Origin: Aurelia coerulea | Lineage: Eukaryota > Cnidaria > Scyphozoa > Semaeostomeae > Ulmaridae | Length of the DNA stretch: 64,000 bases | Assembly: GCA_039566865.1 (NCBI GenBank) | Contig: CM076961.1 | Location: 5,913,501 to 5,977,500 of the forward strand | Reading direction: 5' to 3' | Shown here: positions 45,001-55,891 of the stretch, piece after piece | Layout: every line of letters starts with the position of its first letter | Numbering within the stretch: the first letter of the stretch is position 1 | Translations under genes and position numbers: made by a program | Notes under the pieces: generated by a model | The model's input: only the letters and a program-made list of their open reading frames with translations | Database searches by the model: none | Told to the model about the DNA's origin: nothing

Positions 45001-46245
45001 TATTGAAGATTTCTGAACAGTCCAAAACGGCAGAATTATAGCAAAGTGGTAAAGTTTCTTTCAAGTGATTCAGTTCAATGAAATAGGTCAAAGAACCAAC
45101 CCTTCGAAAGATTTGGAACCTTACTTTGAATTTTTAGAGAGTTTTTTTTCATGGAGAATATAGTTTGCCGTTGTTGGCCACTGTAGTCGCTCACACTTTA
45201 AAGCACATATAGTCTCCCATTATAACTTGAAAACGTGTTGGTATTGAAAGAGAGATTTTGACATTAACTGCGACAACTACCGGATGCGCAAAAAAATGTA
45301 ATCTTGATAGGCAACTAGAAAGTTTGCAATTGGCATACATATAAGACTTACTCTCACTTCAAAGTCCTAAATGACCCTCTAGACAAATGTTTGTAGATTT
45401 TCCGGTGAGGTGTGGCCCGAGTTAAGCCCGTTTTCCAATTGTTTACAAATGAAGATTTACTTTTGCTATTGTCCTGGGTTGTCCTATTGGGCGGTGGACT
45501 GCTCCTGAAACCTATGCTCTTTCTGTGCGTTGTGGTGTACTGTAGGTATCTGTTTTTCAACTTCGCTTCATATCGTTGTAGGGTGTGTTCTTGTAGTACT
45601 TTGTATTGGTGTATAGTTCAGTTGTATATTGATTGTGTTATTTACTTTAGGTTTACTGTTAAGTTATTTGTAGTCTTTCATTTATTTAGGTATATTTGTT
45701 AATGAAGATTGAAACTGTAGCGCGAAATGTCGAGTGCAAGCTTTCTGGTAAAAATTGCTAGTTTGCAGAGCAAACTTTCTTTCTTCGAAATGTAGTTGGG
45801 ATCAATCCTAATTTCTAGCGACAAACCTTTCACGACATTTTCGCCTAATGAAAAACCACCGTCATATTCAATTTTTTCATAAAATTTAGATTTAGAAGCA
45901 GCCTAAATCAATCGTAAAACATTTATCTAATTTTTTCAAGAGTGAGTATTTTTATGGCGCATCCGGTATTCAAATATTGCATATCGAACGTTAATTAGAC
46001 TTGCTCGAAGTCTATTCAGTGGACCATCAGCAATAAACGGATATAATTTCTTCTGCGGGGGCGTAAGCTACTAAGGTGACGCTGCGAAGGAGAAGTGAGA
46101 ACGAAACTGAGTATTCAGCAAGTCTAAACGTTAAGCGACTTTCCTGATAAAAGTTTATTTCGCTGTCTGCTTTTTTTTCAACAGCATAGGTTAATTCGAT
46201 TAAAATTCATACAAAATTTTCTTGCCTGCTTTAAACCCGCATACT
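45001..46245. other. Unassigned AT-rich DNA
   Basis: The 96-codon plus frame at 45412-45702 is hydrophobic and cysteine-rich but has a T-rich, non-coding look. No domain or repeat recognised. Confidence 0.4.
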
Positions 46246-46248
46246 TGT

Positions 46249-46602
46249 ATATTTTTATAAGAAACTTAGACTTTGGGCCAGTCCTGAAAGTTTCTTAAAA
46301 TTATCACATTTTTGAGTGCTCGGAGTTTCTTACAATTTTCGGAAAGGCTCCGTAACAATCTTCATGGTCATTCCTTGTTCCCTCGTGAACATTTCAAAAC
46401 AAGATTTTTGTAGTACCTTACCTTCCGAGTAACATCACACAGGAAACAAAGTGAAAATAAAGTAAATATATGTTAAGGATTTCCTTTATCGTAATAAATA
46501 GTTGTTTAAGTTATTTTTTCCCAGTACTAGAGTTTCTTAATTTTTTGGCGATCTGAGAGTAGAGTTTCTTATAAGCAGTTTCTTATAAAAAAAAGACGTG
46601 TA
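46249..46602 (+). mobile_element. Copy of the TTATAAGAAACT family
   Basis: It starts with TATATTTTTATAAGAAACTT, has the TTCATGGTCATTCCTTGTTC inner block, and ends TTCTTATAAGCAGTTTCTTA with a short A run and ACGTGTA. Ends are less exact than in the 16873-17276 copy. Confidence 0.65.
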
Positions 46603-46689
46603 CTCTTCCTCCAGAGTGTCGAGGCTGCGGAGAAGCCACGTTGAGGCTAAAACTTATTTGATTTGGTAGCATTGTTGTTTAGATTGTTG

Positions 46690-47165
46690 CTGAAATGAGT
46701 TAAATTTTATTTTTTGCCTGACTACCTTGACACGATACCGTAACAATTTGAAAGCTGCAAAAAGTTTGATCAAAGCAGCATTCTAGCTAATACAGTATTC
46801 TCGCGATCTGCGGACAGAAGTTGAAGATGACAGAAAATTCAATGCAAGCAACATTTTAGCTGATGTTCTTGCGACATACTGGTACAATTGGAAACTGACA
46901 GAAAATCTAATGGAACCAAGTTTAGCTGGTATTTTCGCGACATGCTGACACAATCTGGAAATAACAGAAAATTTGTTGATGCCAGTCTTTTAGCTAGTGT
47001 TCTCACGACATACTGGTACAATTTGAAAATGATCATAAGGCACCAAATAGACTAAAACTACAATCTTAACTGACACGCCTGGACCCCCTGTGGTATTCTT
47101 GCGATATACCGACACAATTTGAAAATGGCAGATAATTTTACGGTGCCAAACTCTTTGCAATCCTC
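46690..47165 (+). repeat. Tandem repeat of about 72 bp, six diverged copies
   Basis: The units carry, in order, GCGACATACTGGTACAATT, GAAACTGACAGAAAAT and TTTTAGCTGGTGTTCT, with many substitutions between copies. Old and unselected in appearance. Confidence 0.75.
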
Positions 47166-47658
47166 TCGATAAAGAAGTAAGATTTTAACGACAAGGAATT
47201 CATCTAGGCCAAAAGAATCAATTCACCTCATTCCAAAAGCGTCGCAAAATGTTCCATTCTCATCCTTGTCGAGTCTTCGCACTACATTGTTGTCATATTG
47301 TGCCAGTTAGTGGGTCCTTTTCAAATTCTACCATTTTCAAACTGTCCCGACCAAACGTTTACAATTCTCATGTGAATGAAAGGCACATCCGCGAAAATTT
47401 TAGATTCTGCTTTTAAATTGTACCTATTTCGTGTCAACGTAGTCTTAGTTTTATCAAATGTTTGGAAATGATTTATAAAAATATGAATTGATTAGCAGTG
47501 TGCTGAATAGTTGAAAAAATGTGATATGAGTTTAGCCTTTTCTGGTATTTTTTCGTTATTGTAGCTCCTTTCTCGTTCAAGTACCAGCGCTTATTAGGAT
47601 CCAGAAACTTTTCTTCCAATCCCCTTCATTCCAGATTTGGAAAAGTTTTCACCTACCC

Positions 47659-50600
47659 AACAGGGCAACATTTCGTTTTCAATAGACCGAGAAGTTTGTT
47701 TTGATTTGGGGATTGACCAATCAGATCACGCTATTTTCAAAGATGGCGGCCCGCTGTAAACAAGCAAACCTCCGAAAAAGGGCTAAAACCTATCTTTGTT
47801 TTTGTTCCACGGATTTGCGGTTTTCGAATATTTTCAAACAATAACAACGAATTTCTTAAATATGAATTCTGACGCACACTTCCAATGTGCATTTTCCTGA
47901 TATTCGGCCTAACTCAAGAGTAACAGGGTGTTGAAACTAAGGAAAAAATCGCACGGTTTCAGACCATACCCTCGCCATTACTTGTTCAAATAATTTGCAG
48001 GAAAATTACTTGGAAATCAAAACAAACCCGAAAAGATTATTTTACAAGTCATTCCACTTTGAAATTGACAAATAAAAATATTTCTTTAGTCCTAATGCGT
48101 TAAAGTCAAAGGGGTTGACTGCTTCGTCTATCAAAAGTGTAGATTTCCAGGAAGGGGGCGTGTTGCTATTTTATGTTAAGGGTCATAGAACCATATCAGT
48201 TGGACATTTGCAACGAACTGAATTGGCAAGCGCTCTGCAAAAACAACGTTACATAAAAATAAACTATCGAAGCTAAACTTTAACTGAACTAACAATCATT
48301 GCTCTGGCATATCAGATTGGCACCATCTCAAGATTCTGTCCTCCAGTATCAGCGCCCTTTGATCGTCTGTTGCCTCCAACCCAACGAATTCATCTGGCAC
48401 GGTTCCATCGTTATCGTTATCGTCATCTCGTTGTCCTATCAAGATATCATCGTCTTCAGTGAGTTGGAAGCCACATTAAAAATTGATGAGTTTGCCTTCA
48501 TCGCCATTGTTTCCATCTCCCACACAAGAATTCGAAACAAATAGGGCACTCGCTGAATGCTGGCAAAATGCATTCTGAATCTGTGTGAAATGAGTGGCCA
48601 CAACCATGAAAGATTCACTAGCAGGACTCATATAATATCCGGGTTTGTCACATTTTCTGTGAGATGCAAGGTAGTATTCTTGAAGTTCAGAAAGCCTTGA
48701 GAGCAGGGTTGGATCCACAACTCCCATAATCCCATATAGCTACAGCAGACATGCAGTCTAATGTACAAAAACAAGGACGGGTAAGTTTTACATTTACTGT
48801 GATGAAAGTTTTTTCGTTATAGTTGGCAAAACTGTCCCATTCATGGTAAACAATTTTATAATCGCAGTTAAAAGTACACCAAGTCAGCAGAGTGGAGGAC
48901 GCAATACACATATTTTTTATACGGGCCAGTACTGGAAGTTTCTTAATATTATCAGATTTTGAGTACTCAGAGTTTCTTGCGAGTTTCTTAGAGGTTCCAT
49001 AACAATCTTCATGTTCACTACCTGTGCCTTCGTGAACATTTCCAAACAAGGTTTTTTAAGCCTTTCCAATGTTTAGACATTACTCAAGTACCTTACGAGT
49101 TACGAGTAATATGATACAGGAAACAAGTGAAAGTAAAGTAAAAACATGTCGAGGATTTCCTTTATCAAAATAAATAGTTTCTTAGCTTATATTTTCCCAG
49201 TACTGGAGTTTTTTAGTTTTTTGGAGATCTGAGAGTTGAGTTTCTTATAAGCACTTTCTTATAAGAAAAAATACGTGTATGAATTCTATTTCGTTGAATC
49301 AAAGTTGTTGAACCAATTTGACTCAATTGAAATCGTGGATTAAAATGAGATTTTGCATTCCAAGGGGCCACATTCGCAACAAAATTTGTATAACAAAGAG
49401 GTTGAATTAAAATTTTCAACTAGAATATTTAAAGGGTATACGCGTATCGTTTCAATGCAAGAAACTGCTCGTGAGAAACTGCAGGCTTTGTTTGTTTTTT
49501 CAAACATTATGAAACCAAACTACACACTCGGATTCAAAAAGCTACGAACCTTTTTAATTTGAAGTTAAAATTTTCCTCGGTCACCTGAAAGTATTTTGGT
49601 ACTATGCAGTACTGAAATATTTCTGAATTGTTTTAGTGCAATTTCTGTTAATACTTGCTTTGGAATTTCATCATAAAAGGTACTCCCAAGACATAAAGAG
49701 ACTAGTCACAAAAATTTTTGAGTAAGATGGCCTAAAACTTAAGAAACTGACTAAAAAATTTGTGTAACCACTCATAGTGTGCATAAAAGCCATTATGGTG
49801 ATCACGATGAAATATTACAAACCGGATCAACCAACTTGGTCATTGCTCTAGTTGAAGTTTGACCATCTTTTGCCAATTTTTTGAACACGTTCAGTTGCTT
49901 TTGAAGGCGATTAGATTTGATATTAACAATCTCCATTTCTTTATCATTCTTTATTCATACTTTATGTAAGGGAAAGGGATTCCCACATTTCTGTGAAAAT
50001 CCTCCAGGCATCTCGCGAACTTTTTCCGTAAACACAGGCATACTTCAGAACATTAGGCCAAAATTTGGCTGGCACAAGAACTAAGATTTTCCCGCCAAAA
50101 CTTTCCGGCCCAAACATTCCTATAAAATTTCGCCCCCTTGGAGAGCTGAGATGAACAGTGAAGGGGTATGTGAAGAGTGAAAAACGCACTTTGGTTCTTA
50201 CAGCAAAAATATCGAGTCCCTTCGCCAGAACATGTTTTGCAAAATATTAGATAGGCAAGACGCAAGAGATACACTGTTTCTATAAGCAATAAAAAGCCAT
50301 TTGACCTTCGTGGGCTCCTTCACAAGTTGGGATTCAAAATAAATTTGAAAGTGTCAATTTCAAGGTTGTATGACTTGTAAAATAATCTTTTCGGGTTTGT
50401 TTTGATTTCCAAGTAATTTTTCTGCAAATTATTTGAACAAGTAATGGCGAGGGTGTGGTCTGAAACCGTGCGATTTTTTCCTTAGTTTCAACACCCTGTT
50501 ACTCTTGAGTTAGGCCGAATATCGGGAAAATGCACATTGGAAGTGTGCGTCAGAATTCATATTTAAGAAATTCGTTGTTATTGTCTGAAAATATTCGAAA

Positions 50601-50763
50601 ACCGCAAATCCGTGGAACAAAAACAAAGATAGGTTTAAGCCCTTTTTCGGAGGTTTGCTTGTTTACAGCGGGCCGCCATCTTTGAAAATAGCGTGATCTG
50701 ATTGGTCAATCCCCAAATCAAAACAAACTTCTCGGTCTATTGAAAACGAAATGTTGCCCTGTT
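47659..50763. mobile_element. Mutator-like non-autonomous element with long inverted repeats
   Basis: Terminal sequence AACAGGGCAACATTTCGTTT on the left has its inverse on the right; the arms run inward for about 410 bp (47659-48070 and 50352-50763) at high identity. The 9-bp direct repeat CACCTACCC flanks the element (47650-47658, 50764-50772). Long arms with a 9-bp duplication are the hallmark of Mutator-like elements. The 2.3-kb interior has no transposase frame and carries a nested TTATAAGAAACT copy. The arms include AAGATGGCGGCCCGC, a start-like context, on each side. Confidence 0.87.
48907..49277 (+). mobile_element. TA-flanked TTATAAGAAACT family copy, nested
   Basis: TA outside both ends (48905-48906, 49278-49279). 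The ends CACATATTTTTTATACG and, inverted, CACGTATTTTTTCTTATAAG are similar, not identical. It lies within the Mutator-like element. A 120-codon minus frame crossing its left end is an artefact. Confidence 0.72.
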
Positions 50764-51113
50764 CACCTACCCCGTTCTTTCCAGCCCACCCCACCTCTGA
50801 TTATTCTAAACTCGAGCTTAAATTTGTTTGCTTGTGATGCTTCTATTGGAAAGCATTCACCAAAGCCTGTCCCGTATTATATTTCAGGTTATGTTTTCTT
50901 TAACTTTTACAACTATAGCCAAAACTTATGTAGCCACCTTTCTATTCGCCTCAATTTTGTCCCCTGAAATCTAACGTGACATCGGGTATAGATCTTTTTT
51001 CTGTGGCAGTATTTTTTTAATCTTATTAATATTATTTTATTTTATATGGAAATTTAAAAAATTGGCTTTCTTTTGTAATTTTCCAATAAAATACCGGGTG
51101 AGTCAATGAAAAT

Positions 51114-51356
51114 GTGAGTGGCCGAGCGGCTTAGTCAGTTTCCGTCAGGGGACTGAAGTTAAGCTCGGTCGAGTGAGGTGAAACTCCGGATGGGTGACCT
51201 CGGAGGCTTGGCTTCGCAACTCACCTTGCCGTCCTTCGGAAGGGACGTTAAACTAGGGGTCCCGTGCCTGGATGCGGCATGCACAGTGGGCTTAAATTAG
51301 CTTTAAGTAGCTACAAATACTTCCTGCCCACTCAAAATAAATTACTGAAAAAAAAA
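51114..51356 (+). mobile_element. SINE with tRNA-like and 5S rRNA-like promoter parts
   Basis: The head, AGTGGCCGAGCGGCTTAGTC, matches the A-box region of a type II (Leu/Ser) tRNA. It is followed by GACTGAAGTTAAGCTCGGTC and CCGGATGGGTGACCTCGG, which match the internal promoter of 5S rRNA genes. Then comes a hairpin GTCCTTCGGAAGGGAC with GTTAAACTAGGGGTCCCGTG, of a type conserved in several SINE families, and an A-rich tail of nine A at 51348-51356. It has no ORF and would depend on a partner retrotransposon. Confidence 0.75.
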
Positions 51357-51782
51357 TGTCCGGCATTTCAAAAATGCTGCTCCGTGAATATCAAATCAAT
51401 AATATTGAAAACTGTCTTGTTTTATTCCCGGTACGTCCAGTCAGTTAGGTTAAGTAATTCACCGTGCTTTAATCGGCCATTCCTTCCCGTCGATATGGGA
51501 GATCTTCTTCACAAAGCCCCTTTCGAAAAAACCTGCAAAATGAATAAAAACGACGAGCAAAACTTCCCTTTGTTTTCCTTCCTAGCAACAATGAAACCTA
51601 CATGCATTCATATATTTTGTCCGTTTGGGAGAATGGAATTCCCATGGATGAGTTATTCATACCAGGGGGGGGCGCTTTTTCATCCCCCCAAAGAGGAAAG
51701 CACTTGCTAAAGCGTGCTCAAGTCATTGCTGTAAGATAAACATATTAGGGAAACTTGCTCCTGATTTTAGCACGCTTTTTAA

Positions 51783-52211
51783 AGGACAAGTCCGGGGTTT
51801 CTACAATTAATGTCAAAACACAACCTTACCAACTGCCAAGCATTTGTTGTACCTTTTTTCCGGGTTTTGATGTCTTTTTCTGTTGTAAATTCGTACGACA
51901 TTTTTCGTAAGTTAGGCCCAATGTCGTCGCCATTTTGAAAACGCGATAAAATGGCTAGCCTCGGTTTGGAGGTTCGATTGTGACGTCAGAAATTACTTGA
52001 GAGTTCTATAACAAAAAAGCCTCGGTCAGGCCGAAGGCGAAATGGATGAAATTATGTCATGAATAATGACGTCATTTCGCTCATTTCACAGATTTAAATA
52101 CACAATTTCGCAGAGAAAAGACAGAGAAGGTTGGAAAAAAGTACTACACACCATTCACAACATTGTGATCTTTCATTTTATGAACAATTATTCCAACCCC
52201 GGACTTGTCCT
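51783..52211. mobile_element. Miniature element with TTAA target site
   Basis: Perfect terminal inverted repeat AGGACAAGTCCGGGGTT, flanked by TTAA (51779-51782, 52212-52215). TTAA is the site of piggyBac and Kolobok elements; which of the two cannot be told without a transposase. 429 bp. Confidence 0.85.
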
Positions 52212-52405
52212 TTAAAATGTTCTCGAAGGGACTCTTTTCAGGAAATCCCTTGTAAAATGCGAACGGAGTGACCAATTTCAGCTAGAAAAATCTTAAAAAT
52301 TGTTGAACATGTTAGCTATTCAATCAGATATTGCAAAATATTATCGCTTATATATGCAAGGAGCAATAGCATTTCAAACACCGGCCCTTTTTTGACTCAC
52401 CTGCT

Positions 52406-53799
52406 ATATAAGACCTTACCAGACAGAAAGTAAATTGTTTCCGATTTTACTAAATTTTCCGAAACTTTTTATCTGAACATTTCCATCCAAAAAATTGGGT
52501 GGAAATGATGGATGTTAATGGGATGTTCTTGGGATATTATATTGTAGAAAAGTTTCTGCGTTCGAATAACAGATCTGCGCTTTTTCCTTCAGAATTCTCT
52601 AACAATCAGAATTCTCTAACAATGGCATGGGAAGGAAAATTCCACATTCGCTTCTGTGCAACAGAAATGCGTGAAGTTTTTTGGATGGAGAATTCTGTTT
52701 GGAAGTCTTGGTCAAACTCCCAACAGAGCGACAAGGATCTAGAAATATTATTTTGATTTTGTTTGTGCTTTATTCTCGTCGTTCATTCTGCCAGCAAAAT
52801 TGTGACGTTCAAGATAAGAAAGTTTTTTGACATGGGGTAAGGTGGGTCGTAAACAAAAAGATAGCCATGACAATGGAGGAAAGCGTAGCCTGGAATGAAA
52901 AGATGTGAATAAGATCGTCCACTATTTCATTGCAATGTGCTTGTGCAAACTGGACAATATCCAGTGGAGTGGCAAAACGACTGAACATTTTTCCACAACA
53001 CATCTTCAAACAAAAGAAATTTAATCTTGTCCACTGAACATTTTTGACTGCCTTCAAAATCGACTGAACAACGCTCAACATCGCTGAACACGACTGAACA
53101 AGACTGGACAAGGTGGCAAAATGACGCAACATTTTACGCTGAAAAATGCATGTTCAGTGCAAATGTCCAGTCATTTTTCCATAGGGCTTTAGATAACTAC
53201 AAAACAAGAAATTTGCCAATGAAACTGCTTTTGTTTTCAGGAAATAGTATTTTTCAAACGTCGTGCCTTATTTTCCTCACCTGGACTGCACATGAAAAAA
53301 TAAACATGTTTTGGTTCAAATTATCTCTTGCATCTCATCAACTCTCTGAATGGTTCTTAAAGTCACTTCTTTTGTAAATAATCGAAATACCTTCTTCTGG
53401 AAATCACTTTAGATTTAATCACAGTAAAGTCAGTTTCCAAGTAGCTGACAGACATTCGGAAATAGCTGAATAGACATTTGAAACTGTTATATGTCGAGTG
53501 CGAGGAGTTATCTTTGATTTACTATCAAAATACCAAGTGACTAAATTAAGTATCTCCGCTTGTATCCAAATGCTTTTTAGATTGCCGTGCCTTGATTTTC
53601 TCAGTCATGTATCCTAGTAAAGCGCTCATAACAGGTCAAAGGAACTTTGTCTGGACATTCACAGTACAAATACTTGGCTACAATAAAAGGTGTCTCAAAA
53701 CATTCTGTCCAATTTGTGTGGTTGGTGCGGAAGAGCAGTACATAATGTTGTCCCGTTCTTGATACAGTTGCATAGATAGCCTTTAACTTAGAGTTTGAG
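52406..53799. other. Unassigned DNA with a decayed AACATTTTTGAC repeat
   Basis: 52930-53180 contains repeated ACTGAACA, GCTCAACATCGCTGAAC and AACATTTTTGACTG words, shared with the Harbinger-like element at 55110-55888. The rest shows no gene. Confidence 0.5.
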
Positions 53800-54212
53800 C
53801 AAGGGTGTTAGGACACGGATATTTTAATTACGTATTTATTTACCTTGTTTTGATCTTCGTCTTGTTTTCTTGTCTTGTTTTCTTCTCTGTTCTGTTTCCT
53901 CTTACTGATGTAAATGCCTCGTGTTATTTGAATATATCTTCCTTGTATTCCTGTGTCTTAGCGCGCTTTCGTAGAAGAAAGGTTTTTAAACCGCAATGCC
54001 GTATTTAATATGGCATTGCGGTTTAAAAACCTTTCTTCTACGAAGGCGCGCTAAGACACAGGAATACAAGGAAGATATATTCAAATAACACGAGGCATTT
54101 ACATCAGCAAGAGGAAACAGAACAGAGAAGAAAACAAGACAAGAAAACAAGACGAAGATCAAAACAAGGTAAATAAATACGTAATTAAAATATCCGTGTC
54201 CTAACACCCTTG
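53800..54212. mobile_element. 413-bp fold-back element
   Basis: Two arms of about 200 bp, almost exact inverses, meet at about 54005. Ends are CAAGGGTGTTAGGACACGG, and GTTTGAG stands directly outside both ends (53793-53799, 54213-54219) as a probable 7-bp target duplication. The mirrored frames of 67 and 85 codons are artefacts of the palindrome. Confidence 0.87.
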
Positions 54213-54219
54213 GTTTGAG

Positions 54220-55106
54220 ACCTTGTTTTAGCCAATTAGACAAATGGTTGCTAAATTAGGGTCAGCAAAGGCAAAGCAAGTCGTTGCTTCAAGCACAGAA
54301 CTTTCATTGCTCTCCATAATATCAAAATCACATAAAATTTGAAAGATTTTTCCTATCATGAATTTTTCGCATTCAACCCCCCCCCCCATATCTTGGAAAC
54401 GCCCCGTCGTACACCCAATGAACATCCAGATTTGAGTTCTACGCCAAAATGCCAGAAAAACATTATCCCATGAATTGCCCTCTGGGTGTCAATGCTTCAC
54501 TTTCAGACACTGGTCTAACATCTATTGCTTTATTATTTAAGGATACAATTAACCCTTTTTAAAACATAGACAAGATTCCAACACTGCAATAGAACCCTTT
54601 CTTGAAGTATTTACTTGATTTTAGCATTTTTAAAGAAGGAAAGTGCTGTTTTTTAAGGTCTTCCACAGCGGGCAAACAAATGGGGCACGATGTTTTGGGA
54701 TACACTGCAGTGGAAAAATTGCGTTTATGCATTTAAGATATAGCAATAGGAAAGATCTAGATTGTGCCTCTAAATCAAAGGTCTAAAAGAGGTTGATTAA
54801 ATGTAAAGAAAGCTTTGTAAAACATAGGACATGTAGATCAAAACATCTCTGGCGTCGGCGGACATCAACCTCGTACCCAGTGACAATGAAGGTTTCCCGT
54901 AAACTGTAACGCCTACATTGACCCTGGAGCCTGCTATGCTTTTCTGCACTTTGATTGGCTCTTTTCGAAACAAAAGAAGCTTCTCACCTTCAAATCCTGG
55001 CGTTCAGTCGAAATGAAGAGCATTCGAATGGCTTTAATTACAATAGACCATTTGCCAATTAGGAAAAAGGGATTGAGGCGAGCGCGGCCAATTCCGACAG
55101 CCCTCG
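54220..55106. other. Unassigned DNA
   Basis: 54865-54895 contains CAACCTCGTACCCAGTGACA and GAAGGTTTCCC, whose inverse occurs near 59345-59375. No gene recognised. A C run lies at 54379-54387. Confidence 0.4.
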
Positions 55107-55109
55107 TAA

Positions 55110-55888
55110 AGCCCCGTTTAAAACGCTCTCAACATTGCACTGAACAGCGATGTTGAGTGGTGTTCAGTGGGGGTGTTAAAACGCTCTCAACAATTTGACT
55201 GAACATTTGTTGAGCGACGTAACTTCTCACTTTCGGAGACCCAAGACGAGGCAAACCTCTATTTGGGTACAATCGTTTTGGCGCCATATACAGTAGTTTG
55301 TGTTAGTTTGTGTTCATGGCCACAGAATATCGATAATAGAATATGAACTGAAGCATGATCATCCTGTCCGCGGTCCTGCCCTTCTTCTTCAGATTGCTCT
55401 CCATCTTGCTGCTTGAAATTCATGATGTCTTCTGATTCGCTCTCACTGCCAGCTGAATCCATGTTTTCCGTAGCGATATGCCATAGCGATTTTTGAAATG
55501 AAATGAAACTTCTCCCTCGTCACTTTTCGACCACGCTCTCAATATGTTCTGGAAGTTTATTTGTTTCTTTCTTTCTTTGGCGCGAGAAGTAATGCCTAGT
55601 GCGCTTGCGCCGACTGAACATTGTTGGATGGAGTGTTAAAATGCTCTCAACATCGCTCAACAACACCTAGAACAATAGAAATGTTGAGTCGACCCACTGA
55701 ACATTTTTGACTTCTTTCAAACTCCACTCAACAGTCAACATCGCTGAACACCGCACAACATCACTGAACATCACTGAACAGGGTGTTAAAATGCTCTCAA
55801 CATTTGTCCTCTACAAATGTCTCAACATTTGTCCTCTACAAATGTAGAGCGATGTTCAGTGCAATGTTGAGAGCGTTTTAACGGGGCT
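55110..55888. mobile_element. Harbinger-like element with TAA target duplication
   Basis: Inverted ends AGCCCCGTTTAAAACGCTCT extend to about 40 bp, with TAA outside both (55107-55109, 55889-55891). The interior has multiple GTTGAGAGCGTTTTA and TTCAGTG words. PIF/Harbinger elements use TWA sites. It carries the minus frame at 55259-55462. Confidence 0.75.
55259..55462 (-). CDS. Acidic 67-codon open frame inside the Harbinger-like element
   Basis: Residues 1-35 are rich in Ser, Glu, Asp and Gln (MDSAGSESESEDIMNF, then EEEGQDRGQDD). The start stands in a reasonable context and this half has coding-like codon use; the second half looks random. PIF/Harbinger elements usually carry, besides the transposase, a MYB/SANT-type protein, and their hosts' exons can be captured. 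This could be the first exon of either kind of gene, cut off by internal deletion. No domain identifies it, so the call is tentative and no function is proposed. Confidence 0.3.
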   Translation of the reverse strand: MDSAGSESESEDIMNFKQQDGEQSEEEGQDRGQDDHASVHILLSIFCGHEHKLTQTTVYGAKTIVPK

Positions 55889-55891
55889 TAA

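Larger units (their letters stand above)
51094..52404. mobile_element. Inverted-repeat element with CCGGGTGAGTCAA end, holding nested insertions
   Basis: Left end CCGGGTGAGTCAATGAAAAT; right end TTTTTTGACTCACCTGC. TA on both sides (51092-51093, 52405-52406). It resembles the ends of 44327-44998. The SINE and the TTAA element both lie inside. Confidence 0.5.

Noticed and set aside
45700..45745. ATGAAGATT...GCGAAATGTC as a third hammerhead
   Set aside because: The required first core C is an A, stem II does not pair, and stem I is absent.
48687..49049. 120-codon minus frame beginning MFGNVHEGTGSEHED
   Set aside because: It straddles the boundary of a nested miniature element and other copies of that element do not keep the frame.
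53805..54243. Two hydrophobic proteins encoded on opposite strands
   Set aside because: They are mirror translations of the palindrome arms; the identical peptide comes from DNA symmetry.
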